Source: Rhipicephalus microplus (taxonomy: Eukaryota > Arthropoda > Arachnida > Ixodida > Ixodidae). Taken from it: 64,000 nt of DNA. How positions within the stretch are numbered: position 1 is the stretch's first letter; each line of letters begins with the position of its first letter. Below are positions 43,284 through 56,544 of the stretch, piece after piece. The stretch lies in contig NC_134701.1 in assembly GCF_043290135.1 (NCBI RefSeq), positions 35,553,501 through 35,617,500 on the forward strand. The letters run 5' to 3'. The position numbers and the translations under genes are program-made. The notes beneath the pieces are model-generated. The model saw nothing but the letters and a program-made list of their open reading frames with translations. It made no database searches and had not been told where the DNA came from.

Positions 43284-46200
43284 GTGCAGTTTTTGGAGGG
43301 AAAACTGCATCGCGGCGAAATGACCCAAGTCCTCCTAAACGATCGTCAGGCATGTTATTGGTAACAGTGCAAGGTGTCCAGGTGTTAGCTTTGGCGGACA
43401 CGGGAGCAACTATTTCAGTTATGCGTGCCAACTTGTGTTCTCGATTGCGGAAAGTGAAGACACCCTACCTTGGATCAGCTTTGATTGGGGCCAATGGAGC
43501 AATAATTAGACCATCGGCCCAATGTACAGCGCGTGTCTTCATTGATGGTATTCGTCATCACATCATCTTCGCAGTCTTAATTTCATGTGCTCATGAACTA
43601 ATATTAGGTAGGGACTTTTTCTCATCAGCATCTGCATTAATTTCTTGCCGTCAACGTGTAGTTGAAATGACCGAGACCGATCACTGCAGCGAACGCGTAG
43701 ACAAAAAACCATTGCGTTTCTTCACAGCTTCCGAATCCATACTGCTCCCGGGTCAGGAGCAACTCATCACCATCACTTCTGCGAATATTGCCAATGGTGA
43801 CGTCCTTACCACCCCTTTCAGCAGCTGTCTAGCTCGCGGCGTTGTAGTCCCCTCCAGCCCGGTGCGGTTCAAAGGCAGTGCTGCGATAATCCTTGGCCTG
43901 AACCCTACCCAAAGCCTGTCCTCCTACCCCAAGGTTCTGCAGTGTCATGTTATGTGGATACCCAACTGGTATCTCTGGTCTCTCTTGACGCCTTGACAGC
44001 TCAGCTACAACAGTCCCAGTCTGTTACTTCCTCCTCCTTTGCTCCAGGGATAAATCCTGACCTTTCTGCTTCTCAACGTGAGGCGTTGATTTTGCTAACG
44101 AAACACCAGCCCTCCTTCGACGCCAATGCTTCGGCACTAGGACAGACCACAGTTGCGCATCATCGCATCGACACTGATGGTCAGACTGTTGTACGCCGTC
44201 GTCCCTATCGAGTCTCCTTAGCCGAGCGCAAAATTATCGAGAAGAACGTGACCGATATGCTAAAAATAAACATCATACGACCCTCTACCAGTACTTGGTC
44301 ATCACTCGTTGTGTTGGAGGAAAGAAGGATGGATCGGTACGATTTTGTGTTGATTACCGTTCACTCAACAAGATACCCGAAAGGATGTATATCCGATGCC
44401 CCGTATAGATGATGCACTTGACTCATTGCAAGGTGCCCAATACTTTTCCACCCTTGACCTTCGGTCCGGGCATTGGCAAATACCAATGGACGAAGCAGAA
44501 TGAGAAAAGACCGCATTTTCTACGCCGGACGGTCTTTACGAGTTCAACGTATTGCCATTCGGCCTATGTAATGCTCCCGCCACATTTGAAAAGATGATCG
44601 ACACTGTTCTTCGTGGCCTCAAGGGAAAAACTTGTCTATGCTACGTCGATGATATCGTCGTGTTTTCTTCTACTTTTGCTGATCATCTGCAACGCCTAGA
44701 TCAAGTGCTCACACGTCTCTCCAATGCTGGACTTCAACTAAACACAAAGAAGTGCCGTTTTGGCAACACAGCTATAAAAGTTCTAGGACATCTCGTTAGT
44801 AAAGATGGCATCCAGCCCAATCCTGACAAAATTTCCGCAGTCCTCAACTTTCTGCGACCCTTTCGCTCCAAAGAACTACTCAGTTTCCTTGGACTCGCAT
44901 CGTACATTCACCGCTTCATTCGCAACTTTGCCACTACTGCTGCTCCTCTCCACAAGCTCCTTGCCAGTACCAGTTCCTTCGATTGGAAGGATCAATTTGA
45001 AGCCTCATTTTAAGAACTCAAGCAGACACTGACATCCCCACCTGTGCTTGGTTATTTCGATGACAGGGCACCTACGATATTACACACTGACGCTAGTGGA
45101 CAAGGAATCGGCGCCGTACTCCTCCAGCGCGACCATGCCTTTCGCGAGAAAGTTGTCGCGTATGCAAGCCGCACTCTGACCTCTGCAGAGAAGAGGTACT
45201 CGATAACCGCACACACAAGAGTGCTTCGCTGTTGTCTGGTCCATCCAACAATTTCGTCCGTACCTACATGGTCGACATATTACTGTTATGACAGACCACC
45301 ATGCTCTTTGCTGGTTGTCCACAATCAAAAACTTGTCGGGACGGCTTGGCCGCTGGATTCTCCGATTACAATCTTATGACTTTGACGTCGTCTACAAGAC
45401 TGGAAGACAACATAAAGATGCCGACGCTTTGTCACGATGCCCTTTGCCGCAGTTTTCGGCACACGTCACATCCCCTTGTCAAATTGGCTATACGGAGGAC
45501 GCCTCGTTGATATCAGACATTTTTTCCTTACCTTCATCCACCCGTCCGTCAGTACTTACTACTCACCAGCGAGCCGATTCTTACTGCACTGACATCACCG
45601 GTCGGCTTACCGGCGCTTCGTCTTCCCCTAATGCCAGGCTCCGGAAACAACTCCGACTATTCAAGTTGGAGGACGATGTGCTATATCGATACATTTTCCA
45701 CCCAGAAGGCCACCAATGGGTTCCCGTCGTACCACGCGCACTACGCACTGAAGTTCTGCGTGCTTCCCACGACGACCCAACGTCAGGACACTTGAGTTAC
45801 TACAAAGCATACCAGCGCATCCGCAGTCGATTCTTCTGGCCAGGTCTTTCCGCGACGGTAGCTAAATATATTGCCTCGTGCGCACTTTGCCAACACCGCA
45901 AGCGGCCCACAACTGCTCCAGTCGGGACCCAACAACCACTTCCTTGTCCATCAGAGCCGTTCTCTGTCGTCAGAATTGACCTCTTCGGGCCTCTCCCAAC
46001 TACATCAGACGGCAAGAGATAGAACGTCACCGCCGTTGATCACTTGACCCGGTACGCTGAGACGGCCTCGATCACTTCAGGAACTGCTTCGGAAGTAGCA
46101 ACTTTCTTCTTGAATGCTATTTACCTACGTCATGGAGCACCTCGTGTTCTTTTGAGCGACCGGGGCAAGGCATTTCTTTCAAGCACGCTCAGTGAAGTTC

Positions 46201-46823
46201 TTCAAGCATCAAAAACAGTTCATAAAACAACTTCTAGCTATCACACGCAAACCAATGGCTTAACAAAAAGATTTAATCGCACGCTGCGTGACATGTTGTC
46301 CATGTATATCCGACCGGACCATCGCAATTGGCATGCCATACTTCCCTTTGTCACGTATGCATATAATACGTCAGTTCAACGAACCACAGGCTATTCTCCA
46401 TTTTTCCTAGTATACGGACGCCAACCGACATCACCACTCGACGTTTAATTCTTTTCTGGCCCCGTCAACTCTTCACCATTCGTTTGCGACCAGTTTCTGT
46501 CCCGTGTTGCTCGATGCCGTCGTCTTGCCCGTGTAAACACCGAAGCTAGCCAAGAAGATCGCAAACATCGTTACGATGCCACTCACCGCATCGTTCTCTA
46601 CCGCCCTGGCGACGATGTACTTCTGTGGACTCCTGCGCGAACGCCTGGCTTATGCGAGAAGCTTGAGTCACGCTATCTTGGCCCCTACAAAGTTGTCGAA
46701 CAGACCTTACCGGTGAACTACCTTGTCACACCTGTTCATGTCCCCACTGACCAACGCTGCCGCGGGACAGAGATTGTGCGCGTTTCGCGTCTCAAGCCCT
46801 ATCGTATGCGTTCCCCAGCGTAA
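43094..46823 (+). pseudogene. Gypsy A pol: protease, reverse transcriptase, RNase H, integrase
   Basis: Protease has LALADTGATISVM (near 43390) and AHELILGRDFF (near 43600). The reverse transcriptase starts near 44190 (YRVSLAERKIIEKN) with frame changes near 44320-44400 and a TGA at 44502, and has the active site CYVDDIVVFSSTF near 44640. RNase H shows [14 protein letters not shown] near 45080, then a shift near 45220. Integrase has the DPTSGHLS ... CALCQHRKRP zinc module (near 45780-45910), a TAG at 46020, LLSDRGKAF, and TNGLTKRFNRTL near 46250-46290, where the catalytic glutamate is lysine. It ends with a GPYKVVEQ module and a stop at 46821. Clearly inactive. Confidence 0.88.
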
Positions 46824-46865
46824 TTTGCGGCCAGGCTGGCCGCTTCCGTCGACGGGGGAAATTAG

Positions 46866-47172
<307 letters not shown>

Positions 47173-47237
47173 TATATATATATACTCTATATATATATAC
47201 TCTATGTATATATATAGTATATATATATACTCATCCC

Positions 47238-47265
47238 CTGATGAAGGGAGGTCCCCTCCCGAAAC
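47238..47265 (+). ncRNA. Hammerhead-like core of a Penelope-like element end
   Basis: CTGATGA, one A, a 6-bp stem GGGAGG/CCTCCC with a 3-nt loop, then GAAAC. This is the catalytic CUGANGA ... GAAA arrangement of hammerhead ribozymes, which Penelope-like retroelements carry at their ends (established). It is followed by TGTTGGGAAATAAATATATT, similar to what follows the copy at 51038. Stem III is minimal and the cleavage site is not clear, so activity is doubtful. No Penelope coding sequence lies nearby. Confidence 0.5.
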
Positions 47266-47364
47266 TGTTGGGAAATAAATATATTTATCCTTGTTGACAA
47301 CGCTCCCGTTGTGCCATATCCCATACCTTCACGAAGACTAACTGGCCCATTGAATTATTACTCC

Positions 47365-47370
<6 letters not shown>

Positions 47371-47446
<76 letters not shown>
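47371..47446. repeat. (AT)n microsatellite
   Basis: About 76 bp of pure AT repeat after CTCCCACT. Confidence 0.97.
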
Positions 47447-47450
<4 letters not shown>

Positions 47451-47710
47451 GCTTTCAACATACAAGAACAAGTTATTTCCACTGCCTCCTCTATTGAAAA
47501 AGCGTCCACCATAGGAATGGTGGGTTATGGCGGTGGAAATGTTGGTGGCACATGGTGTATGATGGCTATGGTGGAGCGGATGGTGGATGACGCGCTCCAG
47601 CTGGAAATGCTGGAGCGTGAAGCAGCGTCAGAACCACCGTGACAAGCTGCCAGTAAAGATAAAAAATACTTGTATAAAAAATGGTGTAGAAAGCTCCCGC
47701 AAAAAAAAAA

Positions 47711-47785
47711 GCTGCGGCAGCGGGGAATCGAACCTGCTACCTTCGAATGCTGAACTGAACACACTAACCATTGCGCCACGCCGAC
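47711..47785 (-). mobile_element. tRNA-derived SINE head
   Basis: Minus strand has A box TGGCGCAATGG and B box GGTTCGATTCC with correct spacing and a T10 run directly after. The acceptor arms no longer pair, so this is a tRNA-derived head or tRNA pseudogene. An 18-bp piece of the same head (ATTGCGCCACGCCGAC on the plus strand) recurs at about 48079-48094. Confidence 0.6.
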
Positions 47786-48606
47786 TTTTTTTTCTTTAAT
47801 GGATGAGATTATTACCAGCAAGTACACAGAACATACTTCATCAGAAGTTAGGCAAACACACACAAGCGTCAAGAACGTGAAGCCACTCCGGAACGGGGTC
47901 AAAAGTCTTGACAACACTGCGCACTTTAGCAGCTGCTTCTCGGAAGACAGATCTTGTTGACCGTGGTGGCTCGGCGTGTCTATCGATCATGTGACTTTTC
48001 CATAATGAATAAAGTCCCAACAACATAAACAAGTCGTAAGGAGTACTATCAGTCAGACTCTTTTTGAACGGAAGGAATCATTGCGCCACGCCGACAAATG
48101 GCGACGTGGGTGTTATAGCGTTAGTTAATTCAGGAAGTCACTTTTTAACTTCAGTTCTGTTTGTTGTTTACTCGGGAGGGATGGGATCTGCATTTGTTAA
48201 AATCTGCATATTTGATATCCACGAACAACTGCTGCTTGTAACGATTGCCACTGCGATAATGGCAACAGCGCTATGTTCTTGTTACATTTTACAACCGCAA
48301 GGAAAAGAAACAACAACTCAGTAGACTAAGGAGCAGGTAGAGAGAGAAGTGATTCTCAAGAGAGAAAGGAAGAGAAAAGTGAGCCCCGTAACTGTCTGCT
48401 TCAGTGAGCGACACCTCAACAGTAGCTCACAAGGGATGGGGGTGAGGAGGGATAAAAGGGTAGGAGTAAAGGTGTAGAAAAGAGGAAGAGACGCGAGGTG
48501 GTAAGCCGGAGCGAGCGACAACAAACTGAGGGGATAGGAGAGATAGGAAAGATGGAAGCACGGTCACTGGAGTCCGAGGACGGGGCACACTTGCGAGAGC
48601 TCTTGC
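47786..48606. other. No gene recognised
   Basis: Includes the partial tRNA-head copy at 48079-48094 and a purine-rich tract (48320-48560). The 86-codon plus-strand frame at 48064-48324 shows a hydrophobic C-terminal half but no family motif. Confidence 0.4.
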
Positions 48607-48734
48607 CGGCGTCGGTAGATGGCGTAGAGCAAGTCCAGTCGGTCAGAGCTACACTGTCGTCGTAGGTCGTCGGCGTCAGGAGGTGACGTAGGGCGAGCCC
48701 AGTCGGCCAGAGCTACGCTGACGCCGGAGATCGC
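48607..48734. repeat. 64-bp tandem duplication
   Basis: Two adjacent diverged copies (48607-48670 and 48671-48734) beginning CGGCGTC and sharing CCAGTCGG.CAGAGCTAC. Confidence 0.8.
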
Positions 48735-49979
48735 AAGCGCGCGCACCCAACCGGTCGGCACGGAATCCAGCTAGCGAGTTTGTCGGTGGTTAATGCCAAG
48801 TTTATAATCTGTTTCTCGCTCCTTCCAAAGGGCGATATCAGTTCAGGCTTTATGACGCTTCTATTCTCATTCGATAGATACGCCCACACAATTGATTCTG
48901 ATGTTTTTCGCGCAACGCACACCGCAGTCGTGCCAGCGCGCCGCTGTTGCTCTGTCGTTAGGAACAACTACATAACGGCTTGGCCGAAACGAATGCAATG
49001 CGCCAGAAACATTATTCCATCATATTAGTTCAGTAAGCATACAAATTGATGTGGCTATGTTCTCGCATAAGAGCCAGTGAAGTGCCGGCGAGTGCGACCG
49101 GCGGCTGTCGGTGAGGGGAGGCGTACCTTTGGTGGAAGTGCTGCAAGTGCGTCCCATCGATGTTTGTCGCTTCTTGCGCGGGCACCGTCCGCAATAAAAA
49201 GGTTTCATTTAGGTTAAACGATGCCACAGCTGTGCTGTATTGTCATTTTTACTCGTCAAAACTGTGTATTCTGAAACCCAGAAGCGCCGAAAACACTTGT
49301 ACGGGCTCGATCGGTATGACTAACCTTTGGTGGAAATCATGGTGGTAGAACCGAGGGGTAAAAATCAATTTCGCTGAAGCTAATTTCGACGCATGTCGAA
49401 AGTGAAAGTTTATGCATATTCGCACGCACTTTCTTAACATTAAGGTATGGCTCAAACAATATAGTGTGCAAGAATTACCAGAGTGGCGACATCGAGGGAT
49501 TGCTGTGTTCTGTTCCAACATTGAAAGGGGGGATTGCAAACTGGAGCTCATTTATTGGTCGAATACTACGTGCCGATGTAAAACTTTTACTGTCAAGTTC
49601 ACAGTGACAATTCTAGTCTTCTAAACATTACAACAAAGAAACACATCGAGGATGTCGAACTGATGTAAGTACGTGCCCGGCCGCATATTCTGTACTCCAC
49701 AAAAATTGAAGCATTGTTGACACCACAGGAAAAAAAAACATACTAGAAAGCGTAATGAGCAGCGTCTGTTTCTTTTGACCGTAAACATATATCTCTGCGC
49801 ATTCAAGAATGAAACACTACCAATAGGTGATTTCGCATACTGTTCTGTACTTTTCATCATGCCACCGTCATCCACCTTGCTCACCAAGCCTTCCACCAAA
49901 CACGTTTTGCCTCGCCACCATGAGTCAGCATTTTCCACCGTCACCACTATTGGCTCGCCACCACCACCACCATTTGCCA
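48735..49979. other. No gene recognised
   Basis: No coding or RNA feature that I can support. Confidence 0.4.
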
Positions 49980-50160
49980 CCATTTTTTCCACTCTAGCCG
50001 TCATTAGCCGGCATTTTCCACCGTCACCACAATCTGCCATCATTTTTTCCACTTTCGCCGTCATCAGCCATTATGCCCACTACAGTTTCCACCATATCCA
50101 CTAATATTTCCACCATATCCACTATTCTTTCCACCATATCCACTAACACTTCCAGCATAC
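49980..50160. repeat. TTCCACCATATCCACTA minisatellite
   Basis: Degenerate units CATTTTCCACCGTCACCA and CATTTTTTCCAC at the left merge into three clear units of TTCCACCATATCCACTA with short spacers (about 50087-50150). Confidence 0.8.
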
Positions 50161-51037
50161 ACCAACCCAGGATTTTCAATAGGGTCTAAATATTAATATT
50201 AATGAGAAACTTTACATTACATGCAATTTCCGCGACGGGCACATGCGCGCTAATAGCACTAAGTACAATAAGTACTATATGAAACGGCTGCAAATACCTG
50301 TGCTAATTTGAAATTTGGTAATACTATGCTGGTATATTCATTCGCCTACGCTTGTAATTTGGTCATTATGCGAAATGCTGTAATGTAAAACTTTTGTCAG
50401 CAGAAAATCTGAGAACCATGACTTGACGGGGTCACGTTCTTTAAAGAGTCTGTTACCCGTCCCGAGTTTCGTATCAGGTAAGGTGCATTCATGGTTCATT
50501 ATTCATCAAGTCTTCCTGCAAAACACTACAAGAAAAACTTGTCTTCATTGGATGCACTGGTGTTAGTGCACATGTACGTGTTATCCTACATAAGCTGAGT
50601 CTTTCGACAATAACTCATCAGTTGCAATACAGCGCCTGTGTTCGCGTCTTTTTAGGTATGCATGATTATGTTGTATTGTATGCTGCTTCCTCAAAAGGAA
50701 AAATAATGACTAGGTCGTTAGCTACCTGCTGCAACAAATAAAAAAAAACAAGATGAAACATTTTTTTTTTCAGTACTCCTCTTTGTACCCCCCCCCCTCC
50801 CACACACACGCACACAAGGGCTATAAGCGTCCAAGAGGAAAGAGGGGCTGTTTACGGCTGCACACCTGTCATTGCTTCTGTAAAGGTTTCGGTGTGAGGA
50901 GGCTTGTCGTAGCAGGGAGGATATAATGTACGACAGGAATCAAAGGGGAACATTCGACATAAGCCTGCCTGTTTTGGATAGAAACTGAAGGAATGAGAAC
51001 TCCAAGCAAAATATATTTAAGGAAAAAAAAACCCGAT
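50161..51037. other. No gene recognised
   Basis: AT-rich, with a T10 and a C9/(CA)n run around 50760-50815. Nothing else identified. Confidence 0.4.
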
Positions 51038-51067
51038 GTTTCGAAGCTGGTCCGGCTTCTTCTTCAG
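51038..51067 (-). ncRNA. Hammerhead-like core of a Penelope-like element end, copy 2
   Basis: Minus strand: CTGAAGA, one A, a 5-bp stem GAAGC/GCTTC with a 7-nt loop, then GAAAC, followed by ATCGGG and, within 35 bp, an AATATATTTT tract as in copy 1. CUGANGA and GAAA are conserved. No adjacent coding sequence. Confidence 0.5.
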
Positions 51068-54000
51068 GGGTGAGAGATCGGCTTCAAAACGTCGTTTTTT
51101 TTTAATATGTTTTGGTTGGACTTTTCTCATTACTTCAATGTACGAATAGAAATGGGGATGGTGGTAAAGGAAAGGGTTGCCCCAGTGGCTTTCGCAATAC
51201 TTCATTAGGCAAAATATCTTATCTTTTCATCTTGCTTTGCAATCTAGCCTCCTTATGACTCTCGGCTAAGCTTTGTATGGTGCTCGGTAGCTCAGGGTGA
51301 GGTGAGTTTCCGCGAACCTTACCTGCCTTTCAAACCAGTTACTGCATGCAAGCTTCCCCGGAATGGATGAATCTGTGGTTGAAAAAAAGGAAAAAATGAC
51401 GCTATCTTTTCTTGTGAGAGCACGGCTCAGTGGCTTGAAGGGAGGGGGGGGGAGTGGACAAAAGAGTTTAGAAGTAGGAAGGAGGATAAGGTTTGGAAGA
51501 ACGTGACGGCCTTGGCTGCCAGAGCAGAAAGAAAATAGGGGCCGTTGGCAGGGCACTTGGAAATGTGGAGTACCACTTGGAAAAAGTCGTAGCACTTGGA
51601 AATGTGGAGCTGCAACCACGTACGCACATACCTATGGCCATTCCCACAAGAACCAAAATGTCCTAGATCATCTTTCTTGGACAAGAATACAGAAAACTAG
51701 CTAAACGAGAAAACTAAAATAAATAAATAACCGATAATCCAACCATCGTTTGTTACCACAGCTGCGGAAGGAAGGAAAAACGTAATCCGTGCCCTCGGCA
51801 CGAGCGGCTACACAGAGGCATTTATTCGCAGAACACTGTGTATAACGGGAAACACGACACCAATGGCGCCGCAACAACGCCGCGTGTCGACCAAACTTGA
51901 GCGCAGGGAACAGCGAACGGAGCACAATGGCAGAACACTGCGACACCACTCGCAACATGTTTGCCCCATACCAGTCCCGATGGCACGGTGTAGAGCTCAT
52001 TGCGTTTTGTAGTCTTTCTGCATTCCTTGAAGAGCACAAAGAGCGCGAAAGATTGGGTACGAGAAACTTGAGCGTGGAAAACGACTTTGCCAAGTTCTTA
52101 CGCGCTTCAAACATGACTATGAATGGAAAAGTGTTTAAATGGGAATGAAAAAAAAATCTACAAAAACAAGGGCATTGCTATGTTGTGTCGGTACAACAGA
52201 ACTGCAGGCCATTTGGAAAAAAGATGGCAGCAATATCTCGTTAAGAGACTCGAGAATTAAAAGCCTCTCTGATGGCCGAGAGGTGAAAGAATTCTTCGAC
52301 CATGTTTCAGCTTGAATAAATTTATTTCCGCGAGTGATGAAGGATTATGTAGGGCATGAACGGTGCGTTTCTGCCTCCTTCCTTCTTGAAATATGGCCGC
52401 GAGAATTTTCATTGTACCCTAAATTACGCAGCCGCTGTTTATTTGGTAGCAAACGACATGACAAAAGCCCATGGTCTGTGTCATCGTACATTTTAACAAA
52501 ACTTGAAATCCAGCCAGATGGCGCATTGCTATCGGGAAATTTTTAGCGCAAACTAATGCTCCCTCACGACGTTCACAAGCACCCATCCTGTCTCGCTCGT
52601 TCTTCTTAACGTCTTGTTTAGTGCTCACAACTTTCCGAATCGCCACATTTATTCAAGAAAAAAACTGAAGTGGCATCTGAGGGCCCAAGCTGTTCAACGC
52701 AATAGAGAGAGAACGGGTGCTCGATTGCTCACGAATAGTGCTGCTTTCTCGTCTTTGAAACCACATTAATAATGAATCTGGAGCTTAGCACTTATTCTCC
52801 GTTGATTAGGTACATAATCATAGATCATGCTCAGTGTAGATTCCGATGTCACGTAATAAAGGTGACCTGGAGCGGCACATGTGTCACAACAAGCTGCAGA
52901 ACCCGATTCCATGCCTTCGTACCATCCTGCTAGTTTAATACAAACTTTTGTAGATTGAGTTACAGAAACAACATTAAAAGACCGAGAAATATTTAGTTCC
53001 TCCGTCCGTTAGTAACGCACTTCGTTATGTATTCTTCTGTTCTCTGGGAGCAGATCACGTGAGTTTTGTAGCATGAATTAACATAATGTGCTGTTTCTAT
53101 TTCACCACAGTCAGCGAACGGTGTACTCTACAAACACATCACCTACGTTGAACTTCGTGCCAACACAATGCACACAATCCTCAATTACATCGCCAAAAAA
53201 AACATGGGTTACACGTAAAGAATTTCCTAATGCTTCGTTATATATTCAAACGTCAAATTTAAAAATAGCACCACCATGAACGGGATTAACTCCATGGCCA
53301 AATTTCACTGCAAAAAGTGCTCGAATAACTGCACCTTCCAGGTATGCAATATACATTGCATGAGGTTTTAGAGGTGTGGTGACATCATTAGTTCAGGTTA
53401 CATTGTTTTAGCGTAGAATTAGCTTTTTAGTCACGTTTACTATGCGTTTTAATGTTAATATATCACCTCAACGGTCATTTAGTGACGGTCATTTCATTTC
53501 CACATCCTTAAATGAGGGTTATGAATAGTTGATATCCAAGCATCTTTTAAAGATATATGATTGGTGTTTATCAAAAGACCTAAAATGAGTTCCGGGGAAG
53601 GGGAGATATGAACAGTTTTATCTTTTGAAAAATAAAGTTTCTGGCAATACGACAACAAGGCACGCCATAGTAGGAGGTTTTAAATATTCGGAACCATAGG
53701 TCGGAGAAAGAAATGGAGCCTATATAGACTCGCTCAGTAAATGTGCTTTTATCTTAGGACTTGATATAGGGCCCAGCCTATAGCCGGTATTTTGGTCACA
53801 TATAGATGACCAAAAACATTTTTTTCTGCAAAACATTTTCGCAGTACACTGCTTTCATTGAGTAAATCAGCCCGACATTTTTCGAATACACCTGAGGTAG
53901 TCACCAAAATGCCTTGGACGTTTGGCGTGGAATGACCGATCAAACTTTACGTCGATACCTATCACTTTTCATCCTCACTGTCTCTTTCCAAGTTTCCAAG

Positions 54001-54480
54001 TTCGTGTTCTTCCTCTCTTGACATTCTATTCACAGTAATTTAACAAATCTGCTATATATTGGTTCCATAGAATAAAATAGCTTGTGGTATACGCATCTTA
54101 AATAAAACTTGGCCATACACTTACGCCCTGTTTCACTGTTTTGTATCTCACTCTTTTGTATCAATCATTTCACCGTTCTCATCTCACCATATTGCCACGT
54201 GGTTGTGACAGCAAAGAATATGGTACTTGGGTTGCTCAAGACGACACCTTTTATTATTTGAACGTGTGCCTAGAAAAGTACAAAGTACTAGAAATTCACG
54301 CTTTACGCACATAGCGGTAATTAGAGCATTGGTCGTCGGTAATATGATCTGCATGAAGGTACGTCGCTATATATACCTGTGGCATCGAACATCATCCGTA
54401 TTGTAGGTGTCTCAATCTTATCAGAAGATTCTAAAATAATCTAGAATTTTCGCAGACAGCCAGGCGTGCTTTGCGCAAGG
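51068..54480. other. Long stretch without recognised genes
   Basis: Short open frames on both strands only, none with a motif I recognise. A G9 run lies near 51443. A tick host gene with short exons cannot be excluded from sequence alone. Confidence 0.35.
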
Positions 54481-54719
54481 CAATTGATTAATATGTGGTG
54501 TTTAACGTTTCAAAACCACCATATGATTATGAGAGATGCCGAAGTGGAGGACTCCAGAAATTATGACAACCTGGGGTTCTTTAATATGCACCCAAATCTA
54601 AACACATGGGCCTACAGCATTTTCGCCTCTATCGAAAATGCAGCCGCCACGGGCGGGATTCGATCGCGCGACCTGTGGGTCAGCAGCCGAGTACCTTAGC
54701 TACTGAACCACAATGGCGG
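54481..54719 (-). mobile_element. tRNA-headed SINE, Ruka-like, copy 2
   Basis: Same body as copy 1 (TTTAATATGCACCCAAATC on the plus strand). The head at the right end preserves a B-box-like GATCGAATCCC in minus orientation. Tail at the left is TTGATTAAT. Confidence 0.75.
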
Positions 54720-55189
54720 TGCCTTTGCGCTAGGCAGTGACATAAAAATACAAGCGAAGTGGCAGTATAATAATGTTGCGATAAAATTTCAGCAGATGCG
54801 ACAGGTTCCACTGTGGATGCTATTTTCATACAGAATCGTCAGCGGGTAGCCACGCGTTGCTAGGTGGATCGACGTCTTTGGGTATTTTGAGTAGGCTAAG
54901 TTTCTACCTAAAACATACGGCGTGATGACAGCACTCACGTTGACTGTAAATTTTAGCGAAACGAAGTGCACGCTTCGGTTGGATCATATGCATATTATTG
55001 AGAAGCTGTTGTGTATTCCTCAAAGGTCGAGATCATCAATGGTCGAGCAAACCTTCACTATCACGTGCTGGATAAAAGTAATATATCCATGTAATGTTTA
55101 GAGCCAGCCTATAGACCGCAACCACAACTGACGGTGTGGGCCGACATTACTCCTGTAAGTCTATATATTTTGGGTTGTAAGGTAACTTA
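54720..55189. other. No gene recognised
   Basis: Nothing identified. The left junction of the following LINE lies somewhere in 55130-55195. Confidence 0.4.
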
Positions 55190-56544
55190 CAACCTAGTTG
55201 CCAAGGTAACCCCAGTATTCGAATCAGGTGACTGTTCTAACCCATCTAATTATCGTCCTATTTCGCTGACATGCATTGCCTGCAAATGCCTCGAGCACAT
55301 TATTTATTCGCACGTTGCCCACCACCTCGATAACAACGGGTTTTTCTTCAAAAATCAGCACGGCTTCCGACCTGGTTTGTCCTGCGAAACTCAGCTCTTT
55401 GAATTCACTGCCGACCTGCACCTAAATTTAGATTCTCTATTCCAAACTGACGTCATATACATATACTTCTCTAAAGCCTTCGATCGTGTGGCTCATCAAC
55501 GACTAATAAACAAACTCTGCTGTCTGAACTGGGACCCTTTAGCCCTGTCATGGATTCGATGCTTCCTATCACACCGATCTCAGTTCACTGACATTGCCGG
55601 TCTTCACTCCACTGCTGCTCCCGTTAAATCCGGTGTCCCTCAGGGGTCAGTACTCGGCCCCTTACTCTTCCTTATATATGTGAACGATCTACCATCAGGA
55701 ATTTCATCATCCATTCGATTATTTGCGGACGATTGCGTCCTTTATCGCCGAATAACCACCACTGACGACCACGAAATTCTACAAAATGACCTATCCTTAA
55801 TTGAAAATTGGTGTTCACTCTGGATGATGCAGACCAATGTTTCCAAATGCAAAGTCATGCGCGTATCTCGCAAACAGTCTAACTCGGAACACGTCTACAA
55901 TTTAAACTCAACGACCTTGGCGTATGTTGATAGTTACCGATACCTTGACGTGCTTATTTCACGTGGTCACTCTCACGTGGTCGGATCACATCACACACTT
56001 AGTTGCTGTCGCATCAAAGAAGCTTGGTTACATCCGAAGAACGTTATGCCTATCACCTCCTACAGTACGTAAAATTGCGTACGTAACCTTCGTTCGTACG
56101 AAGCTCGAATACGCGTCGTCCATTTGGAGCCCTCACCAAACCTATCTGATTAATCTGTTGGAATCCGTTCAGAATAGGGCTGCCCGGTTCATTATGTCCA
56201 AATACGATCACCCATCAAGCATCACTCTTATAAAGGAGTCTTTAGACTTGCAGAATCTAGCTGACAGACGTACACTTTCTCGACTTTGTTTATTTCACAA
56301 ATTATATTATTATTTTCCTCACTTGCATGGTTCTCTCTTGCTTTCTCCTGCCCGCTATTCTCGATGGCTATTTAATTCCAGAAGCCTCCAACGTCTTTTC
56401 GGTACGACCGTTGCATTCAATAAGTCATTTCTTCCTGTCGCCATCGAGGAATGGAATAACTTACCGGAAGCCATCGTCTCAGAGCGTGACTCGTGCGTAT
56501 TCAAACAACTACTAACAGCTCACTTAAACTTGGAAGCCCATTAA
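55134..56544 (+). pseudogene. LINE E reverse transcriptase
   Basis: The frame reads VAKVTPVFESGDCSNPSNYR, PISLTCIACKCLEHIIY, HGFRPGLSCETQLFEF, a decayed YIYFSKAFDRVAHQRL, SGVPQGSVLGPLLFLIYVND, the active site RLFADDC (near 55730) and SYRYLDVLISRG. A frameshift near 55950-55985 leads to HITHLVAVASKKLGYIRRTL, KLEYASSIWSPHQ, NRAARFIMSKYDHPSSIT and EEWNNLPEAIV with a stop at 56542. One frameshift and a few substitutions are the only damage to the part retained; all the sequence 5' of the fingers domain is missing. The first codons before about 55190 are probably flank. Confidence 0.85.

Noticed and set aside
49621..50104. Proline/histidine-rich frames around the TTCCACC repeat
   Set aside because: Explained by the minisatellite.
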